From Niebla homalea (lineage: Eukaryota > Ascomycota > Lecanoromycetes > Lecanorales > Ramalinaceae): a stretch of DNA of 64,000 nucleotides. Positions 33,243 through 44,572 of the stretch are shown here, in pieces. The translations under genes were made by a program, and so were the position numbers. Numbering within the stretch: position 1 is the stretch's first letter; every line of letters begins with the position of its first letter. Location of the stretch: positions 434,001 through 498,000 of the forward strand of contig JAHGAU010000012.1 in assembly GCA_019925105.1 (NCBI GenBank). Direction: 5' to 3'. Below the pieces are notes generated by a model that was not told where the DNA came from, did not search any database, and saw only the letters and a program-made list of their open reading frames with translations.

Positions 33243-34883
33243 TCAGGAACCTAAACGGGTACCGGGTTCAAACCATTCCATACAAGTCTCATAACAGAGC
33301 ACGAACTGCCTCAGCGTTTGCACCATACTCAGTCTTTGCTGCCTGAACTCAGCTACACATTCTGCGACTAAGTCGTTGTCCCCTTGCTTTGACCCCGTCG
33401 TGGTCTTGGCTTCGAGCATGCCCAATACTGTGTCAACGGTGCAGAATGTGCCAGTGCGGCCACAACCAGCAGAGCAATGGACCAGGATTGGTGCATTTTG
33501 TAGGGGAGAACACTGGTTGCGGAGCTGATTCAGGGCTAGAAGATCTTGAGGGTCTGCCGGAGTGCCAAAGTCTGGCCAATCGGAGTACTGTATTTGGTAG
33601 ACCTTTCGCATCTGGGCAAAAGGCTGCCCCGAATATGAGACTGTCAAGGTACGAATCGTGACTGAAGGCTTCGATGAACTATCCGAACTTGCAACGCTAG
33701 CGCTGGACAGGTTTCGGTTCAAAGGTAAGCGGGAGGCCTTCTTGTGCTCGTACCTAGCAATAAGTGGCTGCTTTTCCTCAGACCAGATCGTCACTTCAAA
33801 CGGCCCATATCGGCCTGGTTCCCAGTAGGGGTGACATTTGACCTGACCTCCTTCCTTTTCGGCCGTGAGCATCACGACCAAGCCAATGTCCTGCTCCCAT
33901 ACTGTTCTCCAAAAGTCTGGGAACGTGACGGGCGTTGGTGCCTGGCAGGCGATGTAATGTCGATCACTCTTGCTGAAATGGATATGACTCGCATTGATGT
34001 AATCGCAATCATTATCTGACGCGTCCTGAAGCTTGACTCGCGAATGATCAAAGGGTAAGATATCTTTATACCGGTTCTTCATCCCCTTTTCAATGCCTGC
34101 AACCTGAACTCTATTCGGTGAAGCTGGGTTCATTTCGATAGCCAGTGCTTTTTGCATGCGTCTTTGCTCGGCCCTCTCGATATTAAGAAAGCGATCGGCA
34201 ACGGTCTTACCACAATCCTCAGGAGCGGCAACAAGATGAAGCCAGTGGGGAACAGATTCTACCGACTTCAGCCACGCCGGTGCCTTGAGCTGGATCTGAC
34301 CGACACCTCCAATCAGATCCATATTCTGTCTAATAGTACCAAAGAATGGATTTGCAGCATTCTTGGTCGCAGGCATAGCGCAGCCACCTGCAATGGCGCC
34401 CGATTCAGGGGGATGCATTGAGAGTTCCCTGGCGTTGCTATCGACAGGATCCGTCTTTGATCCTGAATCAACGTGATTAGGACACGCCTGCGAGAAGGCT
34501 TTGAAGCCGCCCCGAAGAACGAATGCAGCACCTTCCCATTTCTCATTTGTGAACTTGGCAAGTATGTTGACACAGGAGGCAGCTTGAGCCAGAGTCCAAG
34601 ATGCAGCATCATAGACAACAATGCTTGTGGCTTGCCGCCAGGAAAGGAATTCTTTCAAATCGTCCTTCCTGCTCGCAAAGGTGTCTGCCAGCCTCTGCAC
34701 ATTGTAGGATGGCCGCTTTTGCAAAGTTGTTGGAATGCACAGGTTGAGAGCGCCTGTGATTCTGGACTTTGAGAATTGTGCGAGGACTCGGAGGTCGAGT
34801 AGCAGAACTTTGGAGGCATCTTCTTCACGCAGATGTACAAGATCCTCAGGTTCTATCATTTGCGGGCCACAATCAACGGGCAT
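33243..34883 (-). CDS. tyrosine-protein phosphatase with rhodanese-like N-terminus (Pyp1/Ptp2-3 type)
   Basis: Classical protein tyrosine phosphatase of the fungal type that inactivates stress MAP kinases (S. pombe Pyp1/Pyp2, yeast Ptp2/Ptp3). One exon, 546 aa, from ATG 34883; an upstream GTG is not used. Residues 10-115 form a rhodanese/Cdc25-like domain (VLLLDLRVLAQFSKSRI, GALNLCIP, IVVYDAASW, VLRGGFKAF), which in relatives docks the MAP kinase. The PTP domain covers about 235-540. It has NRYKDILPFDHSRV, DYINASHI, WPDFGTP (the WPD loop acid), the signature VHCSAGCGRTG near 475, and the Q-loop QQRLSMVQTLRQF. All catalytic residues are present. It converges with Rpt6, 252 bp away. The MAP-kinase role is inferred from the family. 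Confidence 0.92.
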   Translation of the reverse strand: MPVDCGPQMIEPEDLVHLREEDASKVLLLDLRVLAQFSKSRITGALNLCIPTTLQKRPSYNVQRLADTFASRKDDLKEFLSWRQATSIVVYDAASWTLAQAASCVNILAKFTNEKWEGAAFVLRGGFKAFSQACPNHVDSGSKTDPVDSNARELSMHPPESGAIAGGCAMPATKNAANPFFGTIRQNMDLIGGVGQIQLKAPAWLKSVESVPHWLHLVAAPEDCGKTVADRFLNIERAEQRRMQKALAIEMNPASPNRVQVAGIEKGMKNRYKDILPFDHSRVKLQDASDNDCDYINASHIHFSKSDRHYIACQAPTPVTFPDFWRTVWEQDIGLVVMLTAEKEGGQVKCHPYWEPGRYGPFEVTIWSEEKQPLIARYEHKKASRLPLNRNLSSASVASSDSSSKPSVTIRTLTVSYSGQPFAQMRKVYQIQYSDWPDFGTPADPQDLLALNQLRNQCSPLQNAPILVHCSAGCGRTGTFCTVDTVLGMLEAKTTTGSKQGDNDLVAECVAEFRQQRLSMVQTLRQFVLCYETCMEWFEPGTRLGS

Positions 34884-35630
34884 GGTCACATCGATCTGCA
34901 GTGAGGCTGGCTAATGGTGAGCTTGGCTGAGTTCATATCGCAACACGTGTGATGCACGAGAAGTGAGAATATGAGAATGTAAATAAAACCAAAAGAATTG
35001 ATGCATGAAGGAAAGCACGACCGAAGGACCAGGCACTGTTTGCGGTTCAGACCCCTACCCGCAGGCTATGATGCAGGGCCAACCCCACTATCGCCTTACC
35101 TACGTCATACGTACTTTTGTTCCAATTCTGTCCAAATCCAACTATTTTTCACTGCTTGGACGAGGATCGTGAAGCTCGTGTCCGGTGGTCGTTCCCACAT
35201 TTGGCGACCGTGGGGTAGTGGCTTTTCCTCGATGCTATATCGCCGAAAAAGACTGAAGGCCTCGAGAATGACGCAGCCATAAGGCAGAGATCAGCTCTTC
35301 CCCGCAAATCCTCGTCATTTTGTGGCGAGAAAAAAGACTAGAAGATAACAAGCATTTGCCACAAGAAGCACAACGTGAGAAGTGTCTCAGAAGAGCTATG
35401 ATTAGCGGCTAGATGTGTCAGATGTTCGCATTAGTCCAATATAAGCGAGCAGGCGAGTGTGACGCCAAGTCTGTCAAATGACCCCTGAATGCCGAATTAG
35501 ATGAATTCACGTCGAAGAGTGCATTCGGCGCCTTGCTAATGACGATCCCTTACCATTCCAAATGATAGCCAGAAAGCTGATCCTCCTTGTGCCGGTTCCA
35601 AATGTCACGACATGTACCTTCATTCGTCCA
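34884..35630. other. intergenic, PTP promoter side
   Basis: About 750 bp upstream of the phosphatase and downstream of the F-box gene, both on the minus strand. Short open frames lack recognisable content. The F-box gene may end at 35631 or 35684. Confidence 0.4.
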
Positions 35631-35683
35631 TCACCTGCTGTTCACCGCCTTCTTACCCTTATCTCGACCACTCCAGACTGTAT

Positions 35684-37691
35684 TTAGTCCAAAAACATGT
35701 CTCGCAAAGTGTTTGGTGTCTTCCTGTCCCAAGCCCCAGGTGCAGGAGCAGAGACTGCAGAAGGACTCCAAGCGTCATGTGCCAAAGAAAGGAGGTTTTT
35801 CTCACCATAGGACGTGCATCGCAAACACCACGACATGAGTCCCTGATCCGTAATGGCAAATAGATCCGTTTCACTCGTCCAGACCAAACGGTGGACCACT
35901 CCTTCCGAAACCGGAAGCAGTGTTGGCAATACTCTGCCCAGTCCTAGGCGGGCATTGAAGTCCCGCTGCGGAAAATAGAGATCCAGGTTGCCTTCCACGA
36001 GCATCTTCGGATTGATTGACCAGACGTACACTCGTCTCCAGATTGCTGCAGAGATGCGGGAGCCGTCGGGTGACACCGCCAACACGCTTCCAAATCTGTG
36101 GCTGTCTTGTCTGAAACCTGCAAGCAGAGCAATTGGCTTGCCCTGAGCCAGATGCAAATCCAGGTTCATCTCATGGTCACAATCACGCGGCAGGCTGAAG
36201 TCTTCATGCCTGACAATGAAAAGTTGCGATGGCCTGTCCCCAGCACTCGATCCTTCGGTGCGCCCGAGTGAAAGATGCGATTTCCGGCAATGGTGGTTGT
36301 CATCAAAATCCACAGGCTGGCGATACGCATGACTACCAAAGAAGGGCATGCCTGTCGAGATTTGCACTGATGATCCATCATTATGTAGCCCAAAAGCGAT
36401 CCGCTGTCTGTTCAGTGTAGCGCTGTCGTCAAGCGCGCTACCATTATCTCCAACGTACGTCTGGCAGTGATGCACGGGGCTCCCTAATTGAGACAGAAGG
36501 ATTTTCTTGCCCTTTTCAACGAATTGGATATCCAACAGCAGATTTTTGGAAAGGAGACCAGCGACTTCGGTCGTCTGTGGCGAGTAATCTGATATGCCTT
36601 AGCATGAGGTAATAATTTGCGAGAAGCATGCAGTAGCACGTAAAGGATCGTCTACCATAATTGGAGCTTTCCATGAGGCTGTCATTGCGCCAGACCAGCC
36701 AGACACGGCATCTCGGCTCATCCGACCCAGTATCCCAAGATATGCAAGCCTTGCCATTCGATGAGATAGCAAAGCCAACGGGTTTGGGGAATTTGGGATA
36801 TAATACATCGCGTGTGTCTTGCTCCCCGGATGAGTAGAAGTAGCCTCTTGAGGCGCTCTTGCATCGATGGAAGACGGTCACTCTGTAGGTTTCAATCTTG
36901 CCAAAGAATCTCGGATCGACGCGCAAAGACTGTGTAAGTCTCGAATCATCTTGGGTCCAGAGCACAGCCAGGTCTCGGCTTTCTGGCGCAAAGGCTGTCT
37001 TCAAAATATCGATCCGTCCCTGCGAGTCGTCCTGATTCCTGATATATAATTCTTCTTTCCTTCGGACCTGGTGATTGCTGAGTTCCCATAGCCTGATGAT
37101 CCCACTCCGATGAGGGACGGCGAGGGTGGTGGTTCCGGTGCGTGGGTAGAGAGCAGTGTGATGGGAGAAGGATGATCTTGACATGAGAGTGCCTGCTTCA
37201 GCTTTGTAATCGTAGATGTTGGCTAGGACTCCTGCAGCACGGCCGCTCTCTGCAGCACGCATCCTGAACTCGGTCACAAGTTCCTAAGTAATGTACAACA
37301 CGGAGTCAGCATCGCTTTGTCAGGTCGAAGATGGAATCAATATTGCTTGATACGATACAAGGATTCCTGAGAATTGACCGCATTTGATGAAATGTCTCTG
37401 AGATTCGCTAACCTCTGTGCTGAGCTCACTGAGACCAAGGCCCAGGCCTGGTAAAGAGTGCAGATGTTTGACTACCAACGGTCTAGACGCCGCGCATTGG
37501 ATAAAATGTTTGCAGGTCAGCAACGATATGAAGAAGGTCGCCACATCCATATGCCTCTGGATGAGCTGGAACACTTCGATTGGTAGACAGAGTAATGCAG
37601 GTGCCTTGTCCTCCGCCTCAGAACCAGACTCGTCCATCTCATCATCTTCGGGATCTGAATCCTCAATCACGATTGGTTGCTTCTCGTCCAT
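35684..37691 (-). CDS. F-box domain protein with beta-propeller-like body; one apparent frameshift
   Basis: Probable SCF ubiquitin-ligase substrate receptor. Exon 1 (37691-37413) has an acidic head and an F-box at about residues 35-80 (LLCLPIEVFQLIQRHM, FISLLTCKHFIQC). Exon 2 (37283-36656) follows a 129-nt intron with a TACTTAG acceptor. It holds propeller-like strands (TTTLAVPHRSGIIRLWEL, DLAVLWTQDDSRL). Exon 3 starts at 36589. Spliced there, the frame hits a stop after 22 codons. The neighbouring frame continues with LLLDIQFVEKGKKILLSQ and then stays open to 35684. Removing one A from the AAAAA run at about 36543-36547 joins both frames, giving about 603 aa. The 3' end is uncertain: a GTGAGA donor at 35805 could splice to ACAG before a short tail ending at 35631. 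Target proteins are unknown. Confidence 0.7.
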
Positions 37692-38408
37692 GTTGACTAT
37701 TGCATTCTCATACTTGCCCTGTGGGGCTATTTGTAATGTCAAACATGAGCTTTGGCTTGTCCTTATAAGTTGGCCCCAAGGCTGGTAAGGCTGTGATGAA
37801 TGTTCCGGTGGCGCAGCGCGTCTAGGCTAAGCCACATGCTAAATTGTTTGCACCTGAGGAGTGACTCAGTCCTTCTCGTCTGCCTCCATCCATTTTGATC
37901 TCTTTCCCGCTTCCTTCCCGTTTGTAGGTACCTCTGTGGTGGAGACAAACACGTGAAGAATTTTGAGAAGGGAATCGGGCTTTGAATTTCAGAAAGACAT
38001 GGATCTTTCTTTCCACCCTTCATTTACATAGTCAATTTCAGATTTAACTTTACTTGCAAACTTTATAACAGTCTCATCGACTTCTCGTGTTGAAGCTACA
38101 GCCAATTTTAGGCCCTTGCCGCCGAGCTCTTGAGACTCTCCTCGTGTAGTTGAAAACCACGTTGAACATCTGCGATTTCCATGCTTGAGGGACTTGACCA
38201 TTTGGAAACCAATTCCAATCAACCTAGAATGATGGACTAAATCAACCACGATGGATCCATCAATTTGGGGGAAGATGTATATTGTACAAAACAATATCAA
38301 TTGAACATTGCCTCTTGGACCACACTATCTTGGAAGCGTAACTCCAACATTCAATCATATTTCGTGAGGAAAAGTCTAGCGGCCCCCCCAATCCACTTGC
38401 TCACCCTT
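37692..38408. other. intergenic, F-box gene promoter side
   Basis: About 700 bp between two minus-strand genes. No open frame with recognisable content, repeat or RNA gene is seen. Confidence 0.45.
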
Positions 38409-39184
38409 CTACCACACCCACCCCAACAACCTCGCAGTGAACCCCCCTTCCCACTCCTGAACCTCCTTCTCAATCCTCGTCTCGCTCCTATATTTACATT
38501 CAATCTCCCGTCGAGCTTTTGCCTCCTTGACAGCAGCCCACTACAATTATCCATCAAAACAAGTCAGCCACTGTCGCACCTCACAATACCTCATCAGGGA
38601 ATGCGTTCACTCACGATTTGAACCTCAGGCTTGTCTTCGTAGCAGGCGATGCAGTATGGCACATCACCTTTCACCGTCTGGATCTGGGGCGACTGGGATG
38701 ATCCGAGGATGCACTTACCGAGGATGGGGAATGTCAAGCATGGGATTTCCTCTGTGGAGTGGATGTGTGGGCATTTGGAGTGGAGGCGGACCAGGCTGTG
38801 GCACATTGTGAGGTTTGGGACTGCTGCGGCAGGTTTTAGTGGCGCGAAGTGTGTGACTTTTTGAAATAGCTTTCGGAGCGTGGAGAGGAGGGCAGAAGAG
38901 CGAAGTGACTGGAAGTAAGTAGAGGGGAAAGGCTGGTGGTACGTTAGTTGTGCATGGGGTTGAGAATGTATTTCAGATGACAATGCATTTGTAGATACAA
39001 AGACCATTGTGTCAACAGCTTTGAGCGACTCTGTCTCCAAACTTCTGTGAGGACAAAGAAACATCAAGAAGCTTTGTTCAGGTTCGAGCTCAGACTGCAG
39101 TGCCAAAATTATGAGTTCCTGAGATGGGCCAATGCCGAAATGAAGCTCTTGTGTACTGGACTGTGATGTCGAGGTCTTACTCAT
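38409..39184 (-). CDS. small conserved-looking protein of unknown function
   Basis: Not recognised. A two-exon model, 39184-38615 and 38540-38409, with a 74-nt intron (GTGAGT donor, GCTGAC branch, TTGTAG acceptor, phase 0) gives 233 aa. The first 110 residues are Ser/Leu-rich. The second half has a spaced Cys/His series (MCHSLV, KCPHIHS, IPCLTF, KCIL, YCIACYEDK) that could bind a metal. After the splice the protein ends in a charged helix (AAVKEAKARREIECKY). Without splicing the frame would stop 7 codons after the donor. The clean splice favours a real gene. No signal peptide is evident. It could be a lineage-specific zinc-binding protein, but that is inference. Confidence 0.6.
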
Positions 39185-39429
39185 GTACTTCTGCCCATTT
39201 CATCGACCCCAGGTTGATTATAATACATGTTTTACCAAATTGCATTCCCCGATGGACAAGTCCTTGAAGAAGCACATTGTTCATAGCACGATTCTCCTGT
39301 AGCAGCTTTTTACCCTGCAAGTCTCTCGCAAAGCAAAGTTTCCCTAAAGCACGTTCTACCCTTGGAAGGCGTAACGAGATTGGAAATCAGGAGAAAGACG
39401 TTTCGCTGTTCAAGCTGAGTATTCCAAGC

Positions 39430-41399
39430 CTAGACTGGCTGCATTGCGACCTTGGTCCCCTGATCGATCGCGAGTGTCAAGGTGATTTGCTCTGTCCAAG
39501 GAGTATCGTCTCTAGGCTCGATTGACTTGAAGCATTGCAAGAGCCTGACAATCGTGTAACTTGCTTCAGTCAGGGCATATTGTTGGCCAATGCAGATGCG
39601 CGGTCCGCCATTGAAAGGTAAATACTCCTATCTCAGGTCAGCAAGATAGGGATGAAAGATACCGAGGCCAAGATCGAAGGCTCACCCAGTGCGGTGTAAG
39701 GGCTTCCCATCTCTCGGGTTTGAACTCGTCGGCGTCATCTCCATAGATCTCCTTACTCCTGTGGACTCCAATGATTGTGTATATGATAGTCTCTCCTTTT
39801 GCTATGAATAATGGCGACTTGCCGTCCTCCCCACCGCCAAGAGGAAGTACAGTGTCCTGAGATATCTTTATGTCAGCAAAGCAAACACATCGAAAACGCC
39901 ATCGCCCGGTATGCTACGTGGAGGGAAACTACCCTTGAAGCTTCTCGACTATTGGTCGGCACAACAGGATATAGTCTCAACGATTCATTGAGCACCATAT
40001 GGAGGTATTTGAAATCCTTGAGCTGCGGATACGACGGCTTTTGACCACCCAAGATGCTGATCTCTGCACGTAATTTTGACCAGATGTCAGGCCGTCGGGC
40101 TAGGGTGAATAGCGTATGAGAGAGCAGACTGGCGGTGGTATCTCGACCTGCAAGAAGTATATTGAGGAGCTCTGACCGAATGTGCAGGACATCGGTAGTG
40201 CTCTTGGCTAGCTCATAGGCGAACACAAAGCGGTTGGGTTCGTCATTGGTCTCCTTCTTGTCATTTGCTGTATGGTGTTGGATTGCCTTGCGGACGAAGT
40301 AGTCCACGAATGCATTGACATACTCAACATTCTTGTAGAACGCTCTGTCAAAGCACCAAGATGTGGGCCAGATCTGGCGATTAGCATCAACCGCCTTCGC
40401 TTGGGCGGCCGTAAAAGCTTCCCCGAAGCGGATGTTTCGCTCAGAGACCCCTCCACTGGCAAGAGCGCCAACGGATTCTCCGAAAAGGAGGTCAGTGGCC
40501 GAGTCCATGGTCAATCGGAAGAACAGATCCTGGAGGTCGACTGTTGAGTTATCGCGAGGTAATGCCTGGAGAAGTCGATCGACATGGACCTCGAGCATTT
40601 CTAGGTCTGATATCTGACTTCGCGTAAAATTTGGACGTAATAATTCTCTGGAGTGTTTCTGGCGAGCCGTTAGATTCTACCAAGCATGGCTCATTCATGA
40701 TTGATAGTCGGTGATGGTAATGATCATGCTCCAATTCGCCTCGCATGAGAGGAGACACTGGGAGTCTCGACCAGTACCAAACCAAATAAGGGCAAAGTAT
40801 GGATATGGAGTGGGGAAGGCACTAACCCATGCAGCGCCATCGGTCGTAAAAATACCGTCACCTAATAGCGGGACTACGAAAGCCTTTCGAATGCTAAGAG
40901 CACTTCGTATGAGCAGCGCTTTTGAAAGAACGAGCCCAACAAAAATGTCGAGCGGATGCATCGCCTCTTGTCTTCGAAGAGATACCACAGTCGTCAAAAG
41001 CATTGGCGTGGATGTGTGGACTTACTCGCCTAACTCCCAGTCCGCGAAGTTGGTAGCAAGCATTGCCTTGATATTATCCACCTCAGTGGTCCACCATCGG
41101 TCAGTAGAGAACAGGCTCGAGGAGAAAGTCTTGCCATATTTTGAGTGCTCAGCCATGAGAAATGGTAGGATCTTCTTCTCTTCAGCAGCTTTCATGAGTC
41201 GCAACTTGAACTTGATGTTGAAGAGATGGGGAAAGGTATTGAGTCCTTTGTATTTCCTGATTGGTTTGCAGCCATATTTCCTGGATAGCGACCGACGAGA
41301 AGCTCCTATAGTGACTTGCCAGAAGACAAGGTATGCAGTCAGAGAGATGAGTGAAGCTGCAAGGAACCAATTCAGAGAGCATGCAGTGTGCCACGACAT
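39430..41399 (-). CDS. cytochrome P450, CYP52-like (alkane/fatty-acid hydroxylase type)
   Basis: Membrane-bound ER monooxygenase. CYP52-type enzymes omega-hydroxylate n-alkanes and fatty acids with NADPH-P450 reductase. Exons 41399-41026, 40902-40827, 40658-39933, 39856-39686 and 39627-39430 give 514 aa. Landmarks in order: an N-terminal anchor (residues 10-30), [23 protein letters not shown] (typical CYP52 B/C region), the I-helix AGRDTTASLL, the ExxR motif NESLRLYP, FKPERW, and the heme loop FNGGPRICIGQQ with its Cys ligand. Intron 1 is 123 nt and intron 2 is 168 nt, longer than most in this window. No biosynthetic genes flank it, so a role in lipid or hydrocarbon breakdown fits better than secondary metabolism. 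The exact subfamily cannot be fixed by eye. Confidence 0.9.
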
Positions 41400-42353
41400 T
41401 GTATAGCTGAATATGGATCAACTTTCCTCCAATAGTTGCTCATTCATGAACGAGTAAACTGGACAACACGAGTAGTCTCATCGCTCGAATAACAGGTTTA
41501 AGGATGGCGCTAGGCCAGCCAGAGCGATGTGACCTCTGGGCTGATAGATCGGCTGGCGACCTTCGATGACGTGAAATAAGGGAGCGGAGATGCACGATTC
41601 ACAGTAGCAGTGTGCAAGTGTATCATGCCTGTAGATGAGACATCATGCGCTTTTCTAGCTGCGTCATGGTACCCAATGAATGGTGAGTATGGCCGGGTGG
41701 TAGGTGCTGTTGAGATGAGGTAGTGATGTCACCCAGGTACCTTTGGCGGCAAATTACACCTGAGGTACTTCTGAGGCGCGTGCCAAGTGCGGAGAAGATC
41801 AGGAGATGTCTACTTCAATTCGCCATCGCCTCCAAGCGCCTCTAGGCTAGTACAGAGCCTCAGCCCATTGTTTTCAGTGCGAAGGATAGAAGTTTGAGCT
41901 CGAGCATCTAACGACAGAAGACGTTGAACATCGCAATGATACATAGGATTCTTTCGGTATTTTGATGCTCATTGCATAGGACCCTGAATAACAATAAAAT
42001 CGCACAGCTATTCAAGCTGACTCCAAGCGTGGGCCGGCACTCGCCTCAAGAGCACGCTCTATCAAGGATTCGACTCACACGGACCTCTCCCACATGTATT
42101 GGTGCAACTCTGTTCTGACCGGACCTTATATGTGATCCCCAACTGTACATTTTTTTAAGACTCATTTGTGATATGTGTCGCCCTTGACCTTCCAAATGCA
42201 CTCGATCATTGTCGCAATAGGATTGAAATGTTGATGTCCGTTGGACAGACCTGCAGCATTGAGACCGGCTCAATTTTACGTCGTATTTATTGATCACCAT
42301 ATTGACCCAAGAGCACCGTATCGGTCGCTGCTAAAAGTTGAATACATTATCAT
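41400..42353. other. intergenic, P450 promoter side
   Basis: About 950 bp between two minus-strand genes. I see only short frames without recognisable content and no repeat or RNA gene. Confidence 0.5.
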
Positions 42354-43684
42354 TCATCTTCGGAGCGGCTGATGCGTCGACTTGGCCAAGCCTCTTGATA
42401 TCAGTTCTTCCTTGATCAGTTTCTCTCTGCCCAACTCAATATCTTTATGATGCAGTGTCCATCTCTTGCCAAATATCTCCAGATTGAGCAATCCATTCAA
42501 TCTATCATCTTTACCAATTTGTTCCTGTAGCCTTTTAGGCTTTGGCTTCTTTGTGAGGAGTTGCATGAGACCGGCTGTGTCGTTGATCTTCATGATATCG
42601 GGGTCATGGATGCGCAAGCCAAGCATTTGCGACGCTCGCTTCATGACAGCGAATTTGATGGCAGAATCAGTGAGAGGCACGTCCTTCCAGCTCTCGTCGA
42701 GCATTGCAAGGTCTTGTGCACCGTCTTGGGAGATCGCTCCTTCTGAATTGTGGCTCTTGTCCATCCGACTGCCCTTGGCCTCGGCCGCTGCTTCGACGCC
42801 CTTCAGAGGTTCATGATGTTCTGGGGTCGGAACCTCTTTACCAAGCTCATGTGCAGCTGTGGCAGCTCCTTCTGTACTCTCGGAGCCAATCGTGTCATCT
42901 TTAACAAGCTTCCTCATGGTTACTAGCCTTTTCCCTTCACTCGCAAACCTAAGTGTGAGGCCACCATCAGTCTCTGTTTGAAAGCTAGTGGTATTCGCTG
43001 CCAGATCATCGTAGTCTAGTACGCTTTCCCAAGTATTGTAGATCGAATCAATTGGACGTCCTTCCTGCCTGAGAGCAAATATTTCAACGAGGGAGGTATG
43101 AACAGCGCGTTCAACGTCTGTAGGCTCTTGCATGATGATACGAGGTTTGAAGCTGATTGAAGGCGTCAGTACGCTTACTTTCAGAGATTCAACTACAGGA
43201 GGATTCACGCTGCATATTGCGCCTGAGCATCCCATTCACTTGGCTTGAAGCTCTTCAGACCCTCCCAAGAAGCTGCAGGGACGTATCCCCCCTCTTCATA
43301 GATTGACACATCCTCTCCCAAGCCCCTCAAATCTGATTCTTCGTCCTCATTCTGTGCACGGTTTACAACCTCTGGTTTGGTATAGGTCGTGAAATGTGAT
43401 GAATGCGTTGCAGAATGCCCATCTTCAGCCGAAGCAGTTAAGGGCCGGTAGAGGACCTGTGCGTTTTCAATATCTGGCGCCGCTGCACCGTCTTTAGCTC
43501 TCGTCTCCAAGACCACACCTGCTTCTGCCGCAGGCCTTGATTGGTTATTTGCCCTTCTTCGTAGACCGCGACGCTGAAATTTGACAGATTTCTGGGTACT
43601 GGCGATCGCGAGACGACATTGATTACATACAAAAGGGCGGCACACAGCCTGAATTGCTATCATGGACTGTGTGAGATGAGCCAT
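42354..43684 (-). CDS. mitochondrial large ribosomal subunit protein mL50-like
   Basis: Structural protein of the mitochondrial large ribosomal subunit. Exons 43684-43209 and 43152-42354 with a 56-nt intron (GTGAAT donor, CTGAC branch, ATCAG acceptor) give 424 aa. The N-terminus is basic and hydroxylated with a CRPFVCNQCR segment, as in fungal mitoribosomal proteins. The conserved Ribosomal_L50 part lies in the last 110 residues: IKFAVMKRASQMLGLRIHDP, then LLTKKPKPKRLQEQI, LEIFGKRWTLHHKDIELGR and EELISRGL. The middle, about residues 230-290, is acidic and low complexity. The open frame of exon 2 extends upstream over the intron in another frame, which could mislead an automatic call. The family assignment is from the C-terminal motif. 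Confidence 0.8.
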
Positions 43685-44572
43685 AGGTCAAGGAAGGGAG
43701 ATTAGAACGTGCTAAGTAGTAAATCCAGATCGAAGAATAAGAAGCCATTTCGCGTGCTGATATGTATGCCAACGTACTGACATATCCACAGCTCTTTCCT
43801 CGCAGAATAAGGGGCATGCCAGGCTTATACAGCCTGGTGTCACATTACGACGGGATTTGGTTACATAGGCCAGTGCCGACTGCACAGATCTTCGCAATCT
43901 CAACGCCATCAACAAGCTCGCCTTTTTTTCTACGTCTACAAACACCTTGGGCAATGGCAGCAACAAGACCATGGACATCGAATCCTTATTTGCCGAAAGC
44001 TGAAGCATCGACTCGAAGATGCACTTGATCGTTCGAGCATGCCATCTCTGACATTTAAAGACTATGTGGGCTTAATGCACTTGACGGGCCACTTCAACCT
44101 CATGAGCTTATGCTATCGGCATGACCCTTAGCTGTTTCAGGATCTGTTCTCGTTCAATACCTCGAGAAGGCATCTTTCTCTGTGGGACGTCACTGAAGCA
44201 GTAGTGTGGTAGTAATGCAGACAGTTCGAATACTTCCTGTTTGTATGATAGTGCCAATTGTGGTAGATTCAGGTTCCAGATCTCCTGGGGGCCCACATAC
44301 GTCTGAAAACGAAAGTCGACCGCATTGGAATTTGGCGCCTTTCGATATTTAGGTGAGCACCTGAAGAAGAACGAGGGTAAGGCCAGAGAGAGACGAGAAC
44401 CAGAATCTGGTGTCTGGTGAGCGCTTGCCTTGGCGGCTGGCGGGTTTAGCGTGAAATGACGTACATCGAATTGCAAGAGATGCACGAGGGCAGTCAGGCG
44501 TTAGTGCGCCTCACAACCCCCTTGCTTCTCATGACGTGCCACTTTCTTGGTTGATGGCGGAGCGCCGTGGCC
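43685..44572. promoter_or_regulatory. divergent spacer, mL50 / CSC1
   Basis: 888 bp between opposite start codons. A minus-strand frame at 43712-44008 and another at 44108-44485 are open but have no recognisable domain, and the second lacks an early ATG. I treat the stretch as promoters and possible decayed sequence. Confidence 0.4.

Noticed and set aside
43712..44008. 98-codon minus-strand frame next to mL50
   Set aside because: It starts with ATG but has no recognisable family, and its codon use is unlike the neighbouring genes.
44108..44485. 125-codon minus-strand frame between mL50 and CSC1
   Set aside because: It has no early ATG (the open frame starts at GTG), no domain and no splice support.
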